This document shows positions 50,101-58,337 of a stretch of DNA of 64,000 nucleotides, one piece after another; the stretch's first letter is position 1; the number at the start of each line of letters is the position of its first letter. The stretch is from contig NZ_JADCUC010000003.1 in NCBI RefSeq assembly GCF_016464365.1, forward strand, positions 124,001 through 188,000, written 5' to 3'. This DNA is from Sandaracinobacteroides hominis. GTDB taxonomy: Bacteria; Pseudomonadota; Alphaproteobacteria; Sphingomonadales; Sphingomonadaceae. A program made the translations under genes and the position numbers. The notes under the pieces were generated by a model. That model was not told where the DNA came from and ran no database searches. It was given only the letters and a program-made list of their open reading frames with translations.

Positions 50101-50199
50101 GGTGCGCAGCTTGCCCCGAATCGCCTTTCCCGCTAAAGGCCCCCGCTTCGCGAACCGGCACACCCTGGAGGTGTCGGGCGAAATTAGTTGGAGAAGAAC

Positions 50200-50808
50200 A
50201 TGTCTGATGTGCTGACGCTCACCGCCGAAGCACGCGACCGGGCGGGCAAGGGAGCCTCTCGGGCGGTGCGGCGGGAAGGCCGCGTTCCGGCGGTAATCTA
50301 TGGCAACAAGGAAGCTGCTATCAGCATCCACGTCGAGGAAAAGCTTCTGACGAAGCTGCTCCACACGGGCCATTTCATGAATTCGGTCGTCGAGATCCAG
50401 CTCGACGGCAAGACCCACCACACGCTTCCGCGTGACGTGCAGTTCCACCCCGTCAACGATCGTCCGATCCACGTGGATTTCCTCCGCGTCACCGACGATT
50501 CGCTGATCACCGTCAACGTGCCGGTCGTATTCGAGAACGAGCATGCCTCGCCCGGCCTGAAGCGTGGCGGCGTGCTCAACGTGGTCCGCCACGAGGTCGA
50601 GCTGCGCTGCCCGGCCGGTTCGGTGCCGCACGACATCGTCGTCGACGTCACCGGCTTCGATGTGGGCGATTCGATCCACATCTCGGTGGTGAAGCTGCCC
50701 AAGGGCGTGAAGACGGTCATCGACCGCGACTTCACCATCGCCACCATCGTTGCGCCATCGGGCCTGAAGAGCCAGGAAGACGCAGCCGAGGGCGAAGCAG
50801 CCGCTTAA
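50200..50808 (+). CDS. rplY: 50S ribosomal protein L25 (CTC form)
   Basis: 202 residues from ATG 50200 with GGAG 6 nt upstream; an in-frame TTG four codons earlier is not used. N-terminal L25 domain that binds 5S rRNA ([46 protein letters not shown]) plus the C-terminal TL5-type domain ([17 protein letters not shown]). Followed by pth, a common rplY-pth pair. Confidence 0.95.
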   Translation: MSDVLTLTAEARDRAGKGASRAVRREGRVPAVIYGNKEAAISIHVEEKLLTKLLHTGHFMNSVVEIQLDGKTHHTLPRDVQFHPVNDRPIHVDFLRVTDDSLITVNVPVVFENEHASPGLKRGGVLNVVRHEVELRCPAGSVPHDIVVDVTGFDVGDSIHISVVKLPKGVKTVIDRDFTIATIVAPSGLKSQEDAAEGEAAA

Positions 50809-50829
50809 GACCGAAGCCCTTCGATGAAA

Positions 50830-50908
50830 GCCTATCGCCCGGCGGTACGCCGCAAGCGCGACCGCGCGCCGGCCGATAGGCCGAACTCGATGCGCCTTGC
50901 GCATCGAG
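50830..50908. repeat. Two intergenic hairpins with an inverted copy of the GC-rich repeat
   Basis: First hairpin: arms GCCTATCG (50830-50837) and CGATAGGC (50874-50881), enclosing CGCAAGCGCGACCGCGCGCC, the reverse complement of the core of the 74-bp unit at 19101-19322. Second hairpin: CTCGATGCG (50886-50894) and CGCATCGAG (50900-50908). Both lie between rplY and pth. Confidence 0.7.
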
Positions 50909-50922
50909 CCATGGCGTAAGAC

Positions 50923-51492
50923 ATGCTGGTATTCGCCGGGCTGGGCAATCCCGGCCCGGCCTATGCCCAGCATCGCCACAATGTCGGCTTCATGGCGGTG
51001 GACGTGATCCATCACGCCCACGGCTTTTCGCCGTGGAAAGCCCGCTTCCAGGGCGTCACGGCCGAAGGCCGGCTCGGCACGCACAAGGTCGTCCTGCTGA
51101 AACCGATGACCTTCATGAACGAAAGCGGCCGCTCGGTCGGCGAAGCACTGCGCTTCTTCAAGCTCGGCCCCGATGCCCTCACCGTCTTCCACGACGAGCT
51201 CGACCTCGACCCCTTCCGCGTGAAGGTGAAGACCGGCGGCGGCGCGGCCGGCCAGAACGGCATCCGCTCCATCAGCCAGCACGTCACGCCCGATTTCCGC
51301 CGCGTCCGCATCGGCATCGGCCACCCGGGCCACAAGGATCGCGTCACCCCGCACGTGCTCGGCAATTTCGCGAAAACCGAAGAACGGCCCCTCGTCGAGA
51401 CGCTCGCCGACATCGCCGATCTCGCCCCCATCCTCGCCGACGGCGACGATGCCCGCTTCATGAGCGACCTGGCGCTCCGGCAGCAGCCATGA
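50923..51492 (+). CDS. pth: Peptidyl-tRNA hydrolase
   Basis: 189 residues. MLVFAGLGNPGPAYAQHRHN with catalytic His19, then LLKPMTFMNESGRSVGEAL, VFHDELDLDPFRVKVK and GGGAAGQNGIRSISQHV, the family signature. Recycles peptidyl-tRNA. Overlaps the following GNAT gene in ATGA. Confidence 0.96.
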   Translation: MLVFAGLGNPGPAYAQHRHNVGFMAVDVIHHAHGFSPWKARFQGVTAEGRLGTHKVVLLKPMTFMNESGRSVGEALRFFKLGPDALTVFHDELDLDPFRVKVKTGGGAAGQNGIRSISQHVTPDFRRVRIGIGHPGHKDRVTPHVLGNFAKTEERPLVETLADIADLAPILADGDDARFMSDLALRQQP

Positions 51493-52040
51493 CCGACATT
51501 CTCCGCCTGGCGACCGAGGCCGATTCCGACGCGCTCGCCAGCCTCATCCGCCGCTCCGCGCACGAGCTGCAGGCAGCCGACTATCCCCCCGAAGTGCTGA
51601 ACGTCGCGGTCGGCACTGCCTTCGGCCTCGATCCCATGCTGATCGCCGACGGCACCTATTTCCTCATCGAGCGCGACGGCGAGGCCATAGCCTGCGGCGG
51701 CTGGAGCTTCCGCGCGAAAACCTATGGCGGCGCCGACCATCTGGCAGACGCCACGGCCCGCATGCAGCCCGGCATCGACGCCGCCCGCATCCGCGCCTTT
51801 TTCGTTTCCCCCGATCACGCCCGGCAGGGCCTCGGCGGCCGCCTGCTCGATGCCTGCGAAGACGCCGCGCGCGGCGCCGGATTCACCCACGCCGAAATGG
51901 TGGCGACACTGGCCGGCGAAAGGCTCTACAGCCGCCGCGGCTGGGTGATCGATCGATCCTACACCGAAACACTGCCCGGCGGCGTCCAGCTCCCGGTGAT
52001 ACGCATGACAAAGCGGCTCGACCGCACAGGAGATGAATAA
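51489..52040 (+). CDS. GNAT-family N-acetyltransferase
   Basis: 183 residues from ATG 51489, overlapping pth by 4 nt and ychF by 1 nt. GNAT motif A is RAFFVSPDHARQGLGGRLLDACEDAARG with the acetyl-CoA loop QGLGGR; motif B near YSRRGW. Substrate unknown. The pth-GNAT-ychF order hints only at co-transcription. Confidence 0.85.
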   Translation: MTDILRLATEADSDALASLIRRSAHELQAADYPPEVLNVAVGTAFGLDPMLIADGTYFLIERDGEAIACGGWSFRAKTYGGADHLADATARMQPGIDAARIRAFFVSPDHARQGLGGRLLDACEDAARGAGFTHAEMVATLAGERLYSRRGWVIDRSYTETLPGGVQLPVIRMTKRLDRTGDE

Positions 52041-53140
52041 TGGGATTCCGCTGCGGCATCGTCGGCCTTCCGAACGTCGGCAAGTCCACGCTCTTCAACG
52101 CGCTCACCGAAACGGCAGCGGCGCAGGCGGCCAACTACCCCTTCTGCACCATCGAGCCCAATGTCGGCAACGTCGGCGTCCCCGACGTCCGCCTCGATGA
52201 AATCGCAAGGATCGCCGGCTCGGCCAAGACCATCGAAACCCAGCTCGGTTTCGTCGACATCGCCGGCCTCGTCCGCGGCGCCTCCAGGGGCGAAGGGCTG
52301 GGCAACCAGTTCCTCGCCAACATCCGCGAAGTCGATGCCATCGTCCATGTGCTGCGCTGCTTCGAGGACGACGACATCACCCATGTCGAAGGCAGGATCG
52401 ACCCCGTCGCAGACGCCGAAACCGTCGAGACCGAGCTGATGCTCGCCGATCTCGAAAGCCTCGAACGCCGCGTCCCGGCGCTCGCGAAGAAGGGCCAGGG
52501 TGGCGACAAGGACGCGAAAACTGCAGCCGTCGCCCTGCAAAAGGCGCTCGATCTGCTGCGCGACGGCAAGCCCGCCCGCCTCGCCGTCGCCGCCGACGCG
52601 GACGAAAAGCGCCATCTCGCGCAGGCCCAGCTGCTCACCGGCAAGCCCGTCCTCTACGTCTGCAACGTCGACGAAGCCTCGGCCGCCACCGGCAATGCCT
52701 TCTCCGAACGCGTCGCCGCCATGGCCAGGGCGCAGGGCGCCGGAGCCGTCGTCATCTCCGCCGCCATCGAAGCCGAAATCGTCACCATGGAAGCGGCCGA
52801 CCGCCCCGAGTTCCTGGAAGCCCTCGGCCTCGCCGAAACCGGCCTCGCCCGCATCATCCGCGCCGGCTACGAGCTTCTGCACCTCCTCACCTTCTTCACC
52901 GCAGGCCCCAAGGAAACCCGCGCCTGGACGGTGGAAAAGGGCGCCACCGCCCCCAACGCGGCCGGCGTCATCCACAGCGATTTCGAAAAGGGCTTCATCC
53001 GCGCCGAAACCATCGCCTACGCCGATTTCGTCGCGCTCGGAGGCGAGGCCAAGGCCCGCGAAGCCGGCAAGCTGCGCGCCGAAGGCAAGACCTACATCGT
53101 CCAGGACGGCGATGTGATGCACTTCCTCCACAGTAATTAA
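52040..53140 (+). CDS. ychF: Ribosome-binding ATPase YchF
   Basis: 366 residues. P-loop GIVGLPNVGKSTLFNALTE, switch region NYPFCTIEPNVGNVGVPD, G3 FVDIAGLVRGASRGEGLGN, NVDE in the G4 position (which prefers ATP), a coiled-coil insert, and the C-terminal TGS domain with RAWTVEKGATAPNAAGVIH, FEKGFIRAET and YIVQDGDVMHFLHSN. The end of the pth-ychF unit. Confidence 0.97.
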   Translation: MGFRCGIVGLPNVGKSTLFNALTETAAAQAANYPFCTIEPNVGNVGVPDVRLDEIARIAGSAKTIETQLGFVDIAGLVRGASRGEGLGNQFLANIREVDAIVHVLRCFEDDDITHVEGRIDPVADAETVETELMLADLESLERRVPALAKKGQGGDKDAKTAAVALQKALDLLRDGKPARLAVAADADEKRHLAQAQLLTGKPVLYVCNVDEASAATGNAFSERVAAMARAQGAGAVVISAAIEAEIVTMEAADRPEFLEALGLAETGLARIIRAGYELLHLLTFFTAGPKETRAWTVEKGATAPNAAGVIHSDFEKGFIRAETIAYADFVALGGEAKAREAGKLRAEGKTYIVQDGDVMHFLHSN

Positions 53141-53197
53141 GGAAATTTCCCGGCCACTGGAAAATACTGCACCCCCAATTGATTGTGATCTATTGGG

Positions 53198-54502
53198 GTG
53201 GACAAGGACAAATGGCGGGGGGCAGCCAAAGTGGCAATCAGACGTCTGCTTGCATTGGTTGCCGTATGGACTGCCGCTACCGCGCAGGCCCAGGAAACGA
53301 CCTCCATCTACGAGCCGATCGGCACGGCCACGGGCGACAGGTCGCTGCTGGAGGATGTAGGCCAGTATGGCATTCCCGATCCGGTCCCCCGGCAAGAGGA
53401 GCGGAAAAAGCCCGACCCCTTCCGCATCAGCGTGGTCGCCATCGGCGACTACACCACCTTCGGGCAAGATGACGCCAGCGTCGACCAGTTGGGCGTGCAG
53501 GAGGACAAGTGGCAGATCCGCGCGCTTCGGCTCAGCTTCCTCGGCACCTTCGGCAGCGGCGATTTCAAGCTCTCCTACCAGGTCTCGGGCGAATACAAGG
53601 GCTTCGATAGCGATCCCAACGAAGACTGGCAGATGACCGACATCAGCATCACCCTCGCCAAGGGGGACAGGTCGAAGCTGACACTGGGCAAGACAAAGGA
53701 AACCTTCGCCTACGAGATGGTCGGCGATTCCGCCAACCTGCCGGTGGTCGAGCGGGTGCTGTCGCCCTTCTATGTGTCGCGCAACACCGGCGCGCGCTTC
53801 ACCCATGTCTGGGGGCCGAACAAGCGCGGGACATTGTCGTTCGGCGTCTACAACGACGATTGGGACATCGACACCAAGAAGTCGGCGCGGCGCGGAGTGG
53901 ACAGCTCCGTCCGCCTGACGGCGCTCGTCTGGGACGATCCCGCAGACGACAGCCACTATCTGCACGTGGGCGCGAGCTTCCGCAACGTCGCCTCCAAAGG
54001 CGAGCTTCGCTACAGGGGGCGGCCCGGCACAAACGCCTCCGACAATTTCATCGACACCGGCAGCTTCGACGCGGACGGCGCCCTGCACATGGGCCTGGAA
54101 GCCATGCTCGCGCTGGGGCCGATATCGGTCCAGGGCGAATATACCACTGCCTGGGTCGATGCGCCGACGATGGGCAATCCCAGTTTCGACGGCTGGTACG
54201 TCACGGGAAGCTGGATCCTCACCGGAGATCACCGCCCCTACGACCGCAATGTCGGCTATGCCCGGCGCGTGGTTCCCAAGGGCCGCTGGGGCGCGCACGA
54301 ACTGATTGCCCGCTGGTCCGATGTCGACCTGCGCGACAGCCAGGTGGATGGCGGCCGTTTCCGCCGGATCGACGCCGGCTACAACTGGTGGGCCACCCAG
54401 CGCTGGAAATTCGGCCTCCACTACGGCCATGTCTGGCTCGACCGCTTCGGCGAGCGGGGGCAGACCGACACACTGATGACCCGGCTGCAATGGGTTTATT
54501 GA
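53198..54502 (+). CDS. Porin of the phosphate-selective OprO/OprP type
   Basis: 434 residues from GTG 53198; no good ATG is in frame and the ribosome site is weak. Signal peptide (LLALVAVWTAATAQAQ), then a beta-barrel: RISVVAIGDYTTFGQ, RALRLSFLGTFGSGDFKLSYQ, KLTLGKTKETFAYEMVGDSA, PFYVSRNTGARFTH, LGPISVQGEYTTAWV, WYVTGSWILTGDHRPYDR and a terminal Tyr after TRLQWV. Matches OprP-like porins that pass anions or substrates through the outer membrane. Confidence 0.85.
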   Translation: MDKDKWRGAAKVAIRRLLALVAVWTAATAQAQETTSIYEPIGTATGDRSLLEDVGQYGIPDPVPRQEERKKPDPFRISVVAIGDYTTFGQDDASVDQLGVQEDKWQIRALRLSFLGTFGSGDFKLSYQVSGEYKGFDSDPNEDWQMTDISITLAKGDRSKLTLGKTKETFAYEMVGDSANLPVVERVLSPFYVSRNTGARFTHVWGPNKRGTLSFGVYNDDWDIDTKKSARRGVDSSVRLTALVWDDPADDSHYLHVGASFRNVASKGELRYRGRPGTNASDNFIDTGSFDADGALHMGLEAMLALGPISVQGEYTTAWVDAPTMGNPSFDGWYVTGSWILTGDHRPYDRNVGYARRVVPKGRWGAHELIARWSDVDLRDSQVDGGRFRRIDAGYNWWATQRWKFGLHYGHVWLDRFGERGQTDTLMTRLQWVY

Positions 54503-54549
54503 TCCTCGCCGATTGTGCCGCTTCGCCATAGTCCGCTAAACTCGCACCC

Positions 54550-55479
54550 ATGGGGGCAGTCGAACGGGCAACGGCGCTGAAAAGCGAGCTGGAGGCGTCG
54601 CTTCTGCGGCTGTCGATCTGGGCGACCGTCCTCATCGCGGCGCTGGGCGTCATCTTCGGCCTGCTCTCCGGATCGCTCGCCATCCTGTTCGATGGCCTGT
54701 TTTCGCTGGCGGACGCGGGCGTCACATGGCTGATGCTGGTGGTCGCCCGCCTCGTGGCACAGGAAAGCAACCAGAAGTTCCAATACGGCTACTGGCACCT
54801 CGAACCCTTGGTGGTCGCCCTGAAGGCGGCCGTGTTGATGACGCTCGTCGCCTTCGGCTTTCTCGGCGCCCTGCAGAGCATTCAGACGGGCGGCCACACG
54901 CCCGATCTCGGCCCTGCCATCGGCTATGCCGGGATCGTCGTGGTCATCTGCATCGCCACATGGTTCTGGATGCGGCGCCAGAACGAACGCATCGGCTCCT
55001 CCCTGGTCGCGCTCGACATGAAGGCGTGGGCCATGTCGGGCATCATCACCGCCGCCCTGCTCCTGGCCTTCGGCACCGCATGGGCGATGCGCGGCACGCA
55101 GCTGGAACCGTGGATCCCGTATGTCGATCCGGCGATCCTCGCCATCCTCTCGCTTGCGATCCTGCCGGTGCCGTGGAAAGACGCGCGCCTCGCCTTCCGC
55201 GACATCTTCGGCATCGTCCCCGCAGAACTGGACGCGCATGTACATAAGGTGATGGACGCATTCGTCGCCCGCCACGGCTACGCCGGCTATGAAAGCTATG
55301 TCACCACCACCGGCCGCGCCCGTTTCATCGAAATATCCGTGCTGGCAAAACCCGGAATGCCCCCCCGCACCATCGAATATTATGACGATCTGCGCTATGA
55401 AATCGGCGATGCCATCGGCGATCGCGGGCCGGACCGCTGGCTTACCATCATCTTCACCGCCGACCCGACAGAGCTATGA
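54550..55479 (+). CDS. Cation diffusion facilitator (CDF) efflux transporter
   Basis: 309 residues. Six membrane helices with metal-site sequences LFDGLFSLADAGVTWLM (D-x-x-x-D in helix 2) and SSLVALDMKAWAMSGI (helix 5), and a cytoplasmic C-terminal domain from about residue 215. The usual H-x-x-x-D of Zn exporters in helix 5 is not present as such; LDMKAWAMS has only one Asp. Ion specificity is therefore open. Converges with ccmA. Confidence 0.85.
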   Translation: MGAVERATALKSELEASLLRLSIWATVLIAALGVIFGLLSGSLAILFDGLFSLADAGVTWLMLVVARLVAQESNQKFQYGYWHLEPLVVALKAAVLMTLVAFGFLGALQSIQTGGHTPDLGPAIGYAGIVVVICIATWFWMRRQNERIGSSLVALDMKAWAMSGIITAALLLAFGTAWAMRGTQLEPWIPYVDPAILAILSLAILPVPWKDARLAFRDIFGIVPAELDAHVHKVMDAFVARHGYAGYESYVTTTGRARFIEISVLAKPGMPPRTIEYYDDLRYEIGDAIGDRGPDRWLTIIFTADPTEL

Positions 55480-55536
55480 GGCATCTGCCGATGCTGCCAA
55501 ACCAGCAGCCTTGCCGAAAACCCATGCGGAAGCTTC

Positions 55537-56115
55537 CTACAGCCCCAGTTCCCGTGCCCCCGGAAAAGGCAATGGCTGGTGCGTCGCCGCCATCACCAAC
55601 CCGCCTGCCGCCAGATGGGCCGCCACGGCGTCCAGCAGGCGCATCTCCGATGCTGCGTCCAGCGTGCTCGACGGCTCATCCAGCAGCCACAGTTTCGCCC
55701 CGCTGGCGATCGTCCGCGCCAGCGCAACCCGCTGCCGCTGCCCTGAGGACAGTTGCCCGCAGCGAAACTCCATCAGCGCCGTAACCGCCATCGCCTCGGC
55801 CGCCGCCTGCAAGGTTCCCGCGCCCGCCCCATCCAGCCCCGCCCAGAAGGCGAGCTCGGCCGCAACCGTCCGATCCGGTTTCAACGCCGGTTCGCTCGCC
55901 AGCAGCGCCGTCGCAAACGGGTTCGCCACGACACCCTCGGAAGCCTCCAGCAACCCGGCCACCAGCCGCAGCAACGACGATTTCCCGGCCCCGTTCCGCC
56001 CGGTCACCAGCAAGGCCTCCCCCGGCCGCACGCTGAACGACAGCTGCTCGAACAACAGCCTCCCGCCGCGAACGAGTGCCAGCTTCTCCGCGTGCAGGCA
56101 TTCGGCACTTGCCAT
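55537..56115 (-). CDS. ccmA: Heme exporter ATP-binding protein CcmA
   Basis: 192 residues, short like CcmA. ABC ATPase: Walker A GRNGAGKSSLLRL, signature LSSGQRQRVALAR, Walker B LWLLDEPSSTLDA, His-loop AATHQPL. In cytochrome c maturation CcmA acts with CcmB. Here the gene is followed by the convergent CDF transporter with no ccmB, so either the partner is elsewhere or the protein is another small ABC ATPase. Confidence 0.82.
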   Translation of the reverse strand: MASAECLHAEKLALVRGGRLLFEQLSFSVRPGEALLVTGRNGAGKSSLLRLVAGLLEASEGVVANPFATALLASEPALKPDRTVAAELAFWAGLDGAGAGTLQAAAEAMAVTALMEFRCGQLSSGQRQRVALARTIASGAKLWLLDEPSSTLDAASEMRLLDAVAAHLAAGGLVMAATHQPLPFPGARELGL

Positions 56116-56149
56116 CAGCGCAGGCCTTCCCTATGGCCCGTGCCTCGTC

Positions 56150-56225
56150 GGGGCGTAGCGCAGCCTGGTAGCGCATCAGACTGGGGGTCTGAGGGTCGCA
56201 GGTTCGAATCCTGTCGCTCCGACCA
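56150..56225 (+). tRNA. tRNA-Pro (anticodon GGG)
   Basis: Cloverleaf fits: acceptor CGGGGCG/CGCTCCG, D-stem GCGC/GCGC, anticodon stem TCAGA/TCTGA with loop CTGGGGG (anticodon GGG), T-arm GCAGG-TTCGAAT-CCTGT, then discriminator A and encoded CCA. The reverse strand encodes a spurious peptide often found over such tRNAs. Confidence 0.97.
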
Positions 56226-56269
56226 TTTTCTCACAGACCACCATCGGTGACGACAGGATTTGCCAAAGC

Positions 56270-56284
56270 AATCCTGTCGCTCCG
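56270..56284 (+). repeat. 15-bp duplicate of the tRNA-Pro 3' end (att-like)
   Basis: AATCCTGTCGCTCCG repeats bases 56207-56221 of the tRNA exactly, 63 bp downstream. Its first 9 bases also pair with GACAGGATT at 56252-56260, forming a 9-bp hairpin. Duplicated tRNA 3' ends mark integration sites of mobile elements, but no integrase is between them. Confidence 0.6.
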
Positions 56285-56299
56285 TTGCGCTGTCCTTGG

Positions 56300-57292
56300 T
56301 CACAACCCCACCCAGGCCCCGCGCGACGCCAGCGCCGCCTCGATAAACCGCATCCCCCGCACGCCGTCCGCATATCCCGGCGCCAGCGACGCCTCGCCGC
56401 GAACCGCCCGCGCCGCCTCCGCATAGAGGCCCGCAAAGGCGTCGGTGAAGCACGCATCCCAGCGCTCCATCGGCACCGCCTGCGCGGCGCCCACAAACTC
56501 CGCCACCTCCAGCAGTTGCAGCTCCTCCGGCGAATCCAGCCGCCAGCGCAGGCTCCGCCTGCTCCCTGCCAGCCACATCTCCAGCCCCTTGCCGCCACCC
56601 GGCACCACCTGGCTCACCCACAGGCTGCCGCGCGCCCCTCCGGCAAAGCGCCACAGCGTCGTCGCGTCCGTCGGCAGCGGCAGATGAAAGCCGGAAACCT
56701 CCGCGTTCAACTCGATCACCCGGTCGCCTGTCACAAATTCCGCTAGATGGATGCAGTGCGTGCCCAGATCGCCCAGCGTCCCGCCCGGCCCGGACCGCAG
56801 CGGGTCCGCCCGCCACCCCTCGGCCGCGCCGGGCTTCAGCCGGCCATCCTGCGCCCAACCGATCCGCACCAGCTGCAACTCGCCCAGAGCCCCCTCCGCC
56901 ACCAGCCGACGCGCCTCGCGCACCGCCGGATAGGCAGAATAATTATAGGTCACCACAAACGGCCGCGCAGGCGCCCAATCCGCCACCTCCGCCAACGTCC
57001 GCGCCAGCGGCTTGTCGCAGATCACCGCCACGCCCGCCGCATCGAAGGCGCGCGCCATCTCCATATGCAGATGGTTCGGCGTGACAATGCTCACCGCCTC
57101 CAGCCCGGCCGACAGCAGCTCCCGCCAGTCCGAAGTCACCGGGCAACCCCAGTCAGTCGTCGCCGCCACCTCCGGCCGAGACGAGGGCGCGGCCCTCACC
57201 AGCTCGAAGGCCCCCGATTGCCGCGCTGCCGCCAGATGCACCGGCCCGATCTTCGCCCCGCCCCCGCCGCCAACCATGCCCCAGCGGATCAA
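56300..57292 (-). CDS. Gfo/Idh/MocA-family oxidoreductase
   Basis: 330 residues with TTG start at 57292, chosen because it overlaps the upstream gene's stop (TTGA), has GAGG 7 nt upstream and gives the family N-terminus IRWGMVGGGGGAKIG. NAD(P) Rossmann fold; VSIVTPNHLHMEMARAFDAA, and CDKPLARTLAE with the conserved K-P; YNYSAYPAVREARRLV follows. Acts on sugars or related polyols, substrate unknown. Last gene of the argC operon. Confidence 0.85.
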   Translation of the reverse strand: MIRWGMVGGGGGAKIGPVHLAAARQSGAFELVRAAPSSRPEVAATTDWGCPVTSDWRELLSAGLEAVSIVTPNHLHMEMARAFDAAGVAVICDKPLARTLAEVADWAPARPFVVTYNYSAYPAVREARRLVAEGALGELQLVRIGWAQDGRLKPGAAEGWRADPLRSGPGGTLGDLGTHCIHLAEFVTGDRVIELNAEVSGFHLPLPTDATTLWRFAGGARGSLWVSQVVPGGGKGLEMWLAGSRRSLRWRLDSPEELQLLEVAEFVGAAQAVPMERWDACFTDAFAGLYAEAARAVRGEASLAPGYADGVRGMRFIEAALASRGAWVGL

Positions 57293-57807
57293 AGCCCGGC
57301 CTCGCGATTCAACCGGGCCAGTTCGACATATCCGGCAGTCCCCAACGCATTGCGCGCAACCTCCTCGTCGCTCAGCAGCCGCACCTTTTTCGCCGGCCGG
57401 CCCAGCCACAATTCGCGCGGCCCGATCACCTTCCCCGGAGACAGCAGGGCGCCCGCCCCCAACATTCCCTCCGGCTCGATCACGCAGCCATCCATCACCA
57501 CCGCGCCCAGCCCCACGAAACTGCGGTCCATCAACGTGCAGCCGTGCACGATAGCCAGATGCCCCACCAGCACCTCGTCGCCGATATGCGTCGCCGCGGT
57601 CCCACGCGACACATGCACGATGCTGCCGTCCTGGATGTTGGAACGCGCCCCGATGCGGATCGGCATCACGTCACCGCGCACCACCACGTTGAACCACAGC
57701 GACGATCCCGGCCCCATCACCACATCGCCCTGCACCTGCGCACCGGGCGCAACCCAGGCGGTCGGATCGATCCGCGGCAGCACGCCATTGAAGGGATGCA
57801 CGGGCAT
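57289..57807 (-). CDS. Gamma carbonic anhydrase-family protein
   Basis: 172 residues. Left-handed beta-helix hexapeptide repeats with VAPGAQVQGDVVMGPGSSLW, VVVRGDVMPIRIGARSNIQDG, HVSR, and VGHLAIVHGCTLMDRSFVGL; the metal ligands His in IVHVS, and VGHLAIVHGC are visible. Matches YrdA/PaaY-type gamma-class proteins; carbonic anhydrase activity is unproven for many. One-nt overlap with the gene before it (TGATG). Confidence 0.9.
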   Translation of the reverse strand: MPVHPFNGVLPRIDPTAWVAPGAQVQGDVVMGPGSSLWFNVVVRGDVMPIRIGARSNIQDGSIVHVSRGTAATHIGDEVLVGHLAIVHGCTLMDRSFVGLGAVVMDGCVIEPEGMLGAGALLSPGKVIGPRELWLGRPAKKVRLLSDEEVARNALGTAGYVELARLNREAGL

Positions 57808-58337
57808 CAGCCGTTCTTCACATAGACGATATGCCGCTTCAGCGGGCTTTCATCCGGCACCCTTGGATGATCGAAATCCATCTCTGTCGCACGCACCATG
57901 CCCAGCCGCTGCATCACCGCCTCCGAAGGCGTATTGGTGACGGCGGTATAGGCAAGGATGCGGTCCAATCCCTTCACATCAAAGCCATAGGACAGCGCCG
58001 TGGCCCCGGCTTCGCTTGCATAGCCCTGACCCCAGGCGTGGCGCGCCAGCCGCCAGCCCACTTCCCACATGCCGAACAGCGGCAGATCCTCGTGCCCGAT
58101 CCGGTTCAGCCCGGCAAAGCCGAGGAACCGGCCATCGGCCTTGCGCTCCAGCGCCCAGAAGCCGACGCCATGCTCGGCAATCGAGCGATTCACCCGCTCC
58201 ATGGCCGCATCCGCTTCCTCACGGGAGAGCGTCGCCGGGAAATGCTGCATGACCGCCGGGTCCGCATTCATCGCCGCCCAGGGCTCGCCGTCCGCTTCCC
58301 GGAAGGCCCGCAGGATCAACCGCTCCGTCTCGATCAT
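57807..58337 (-). CDS. GNAT acetyltransferase (tandem pair, second copy)
   Basis: 176 residues from ATG 58337. RimJ/RimL-type fold: MIETERLILRAFREADGEPW, FWALERKADGRFLGFAGL, HAWGQGYASEAGATALSYGF (acetyl-CoA loop), AVTNTPSEAVMQRLGMVRA, with the end DFDHPRVPDESPLKRH. The neighbouring upstream protein has the same layout and a similar C-terminus, indicating tandem duplication. Substrate unknown. Confidence 0.88.
   Translation of the reverse strand: MIETERLILRAFREADGEPWAAMNADPAVMQHFPATLSREEADAAMERVNRSIAEHGVGFWALERKADGRFLGFAGLNRIGHEDLPLFGMWEVGWRLARHAWGQGYASEAGATALSYGFDVKGLDRILAYTAVTNTPSEAVMQRLGMVRATEMDFDHPRVPDESPLKRHIVYVKNG

Noticed and set aside
51959-54529. Open frame of about 850 codons antisense to ychF and the porin
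   Set aside because: Crosses two real genes with clear motifs; composition is that of a shadow frame.
56115-56858. Minus-strand frame ending in a peptide read from the tRNA-Pro reverse strand (SDPQSDALPGCATPRR)
   Set aside because: This is a known artefact of translating tRNA reverse complements and overlaps the Gfo/Idh gene in another frame.
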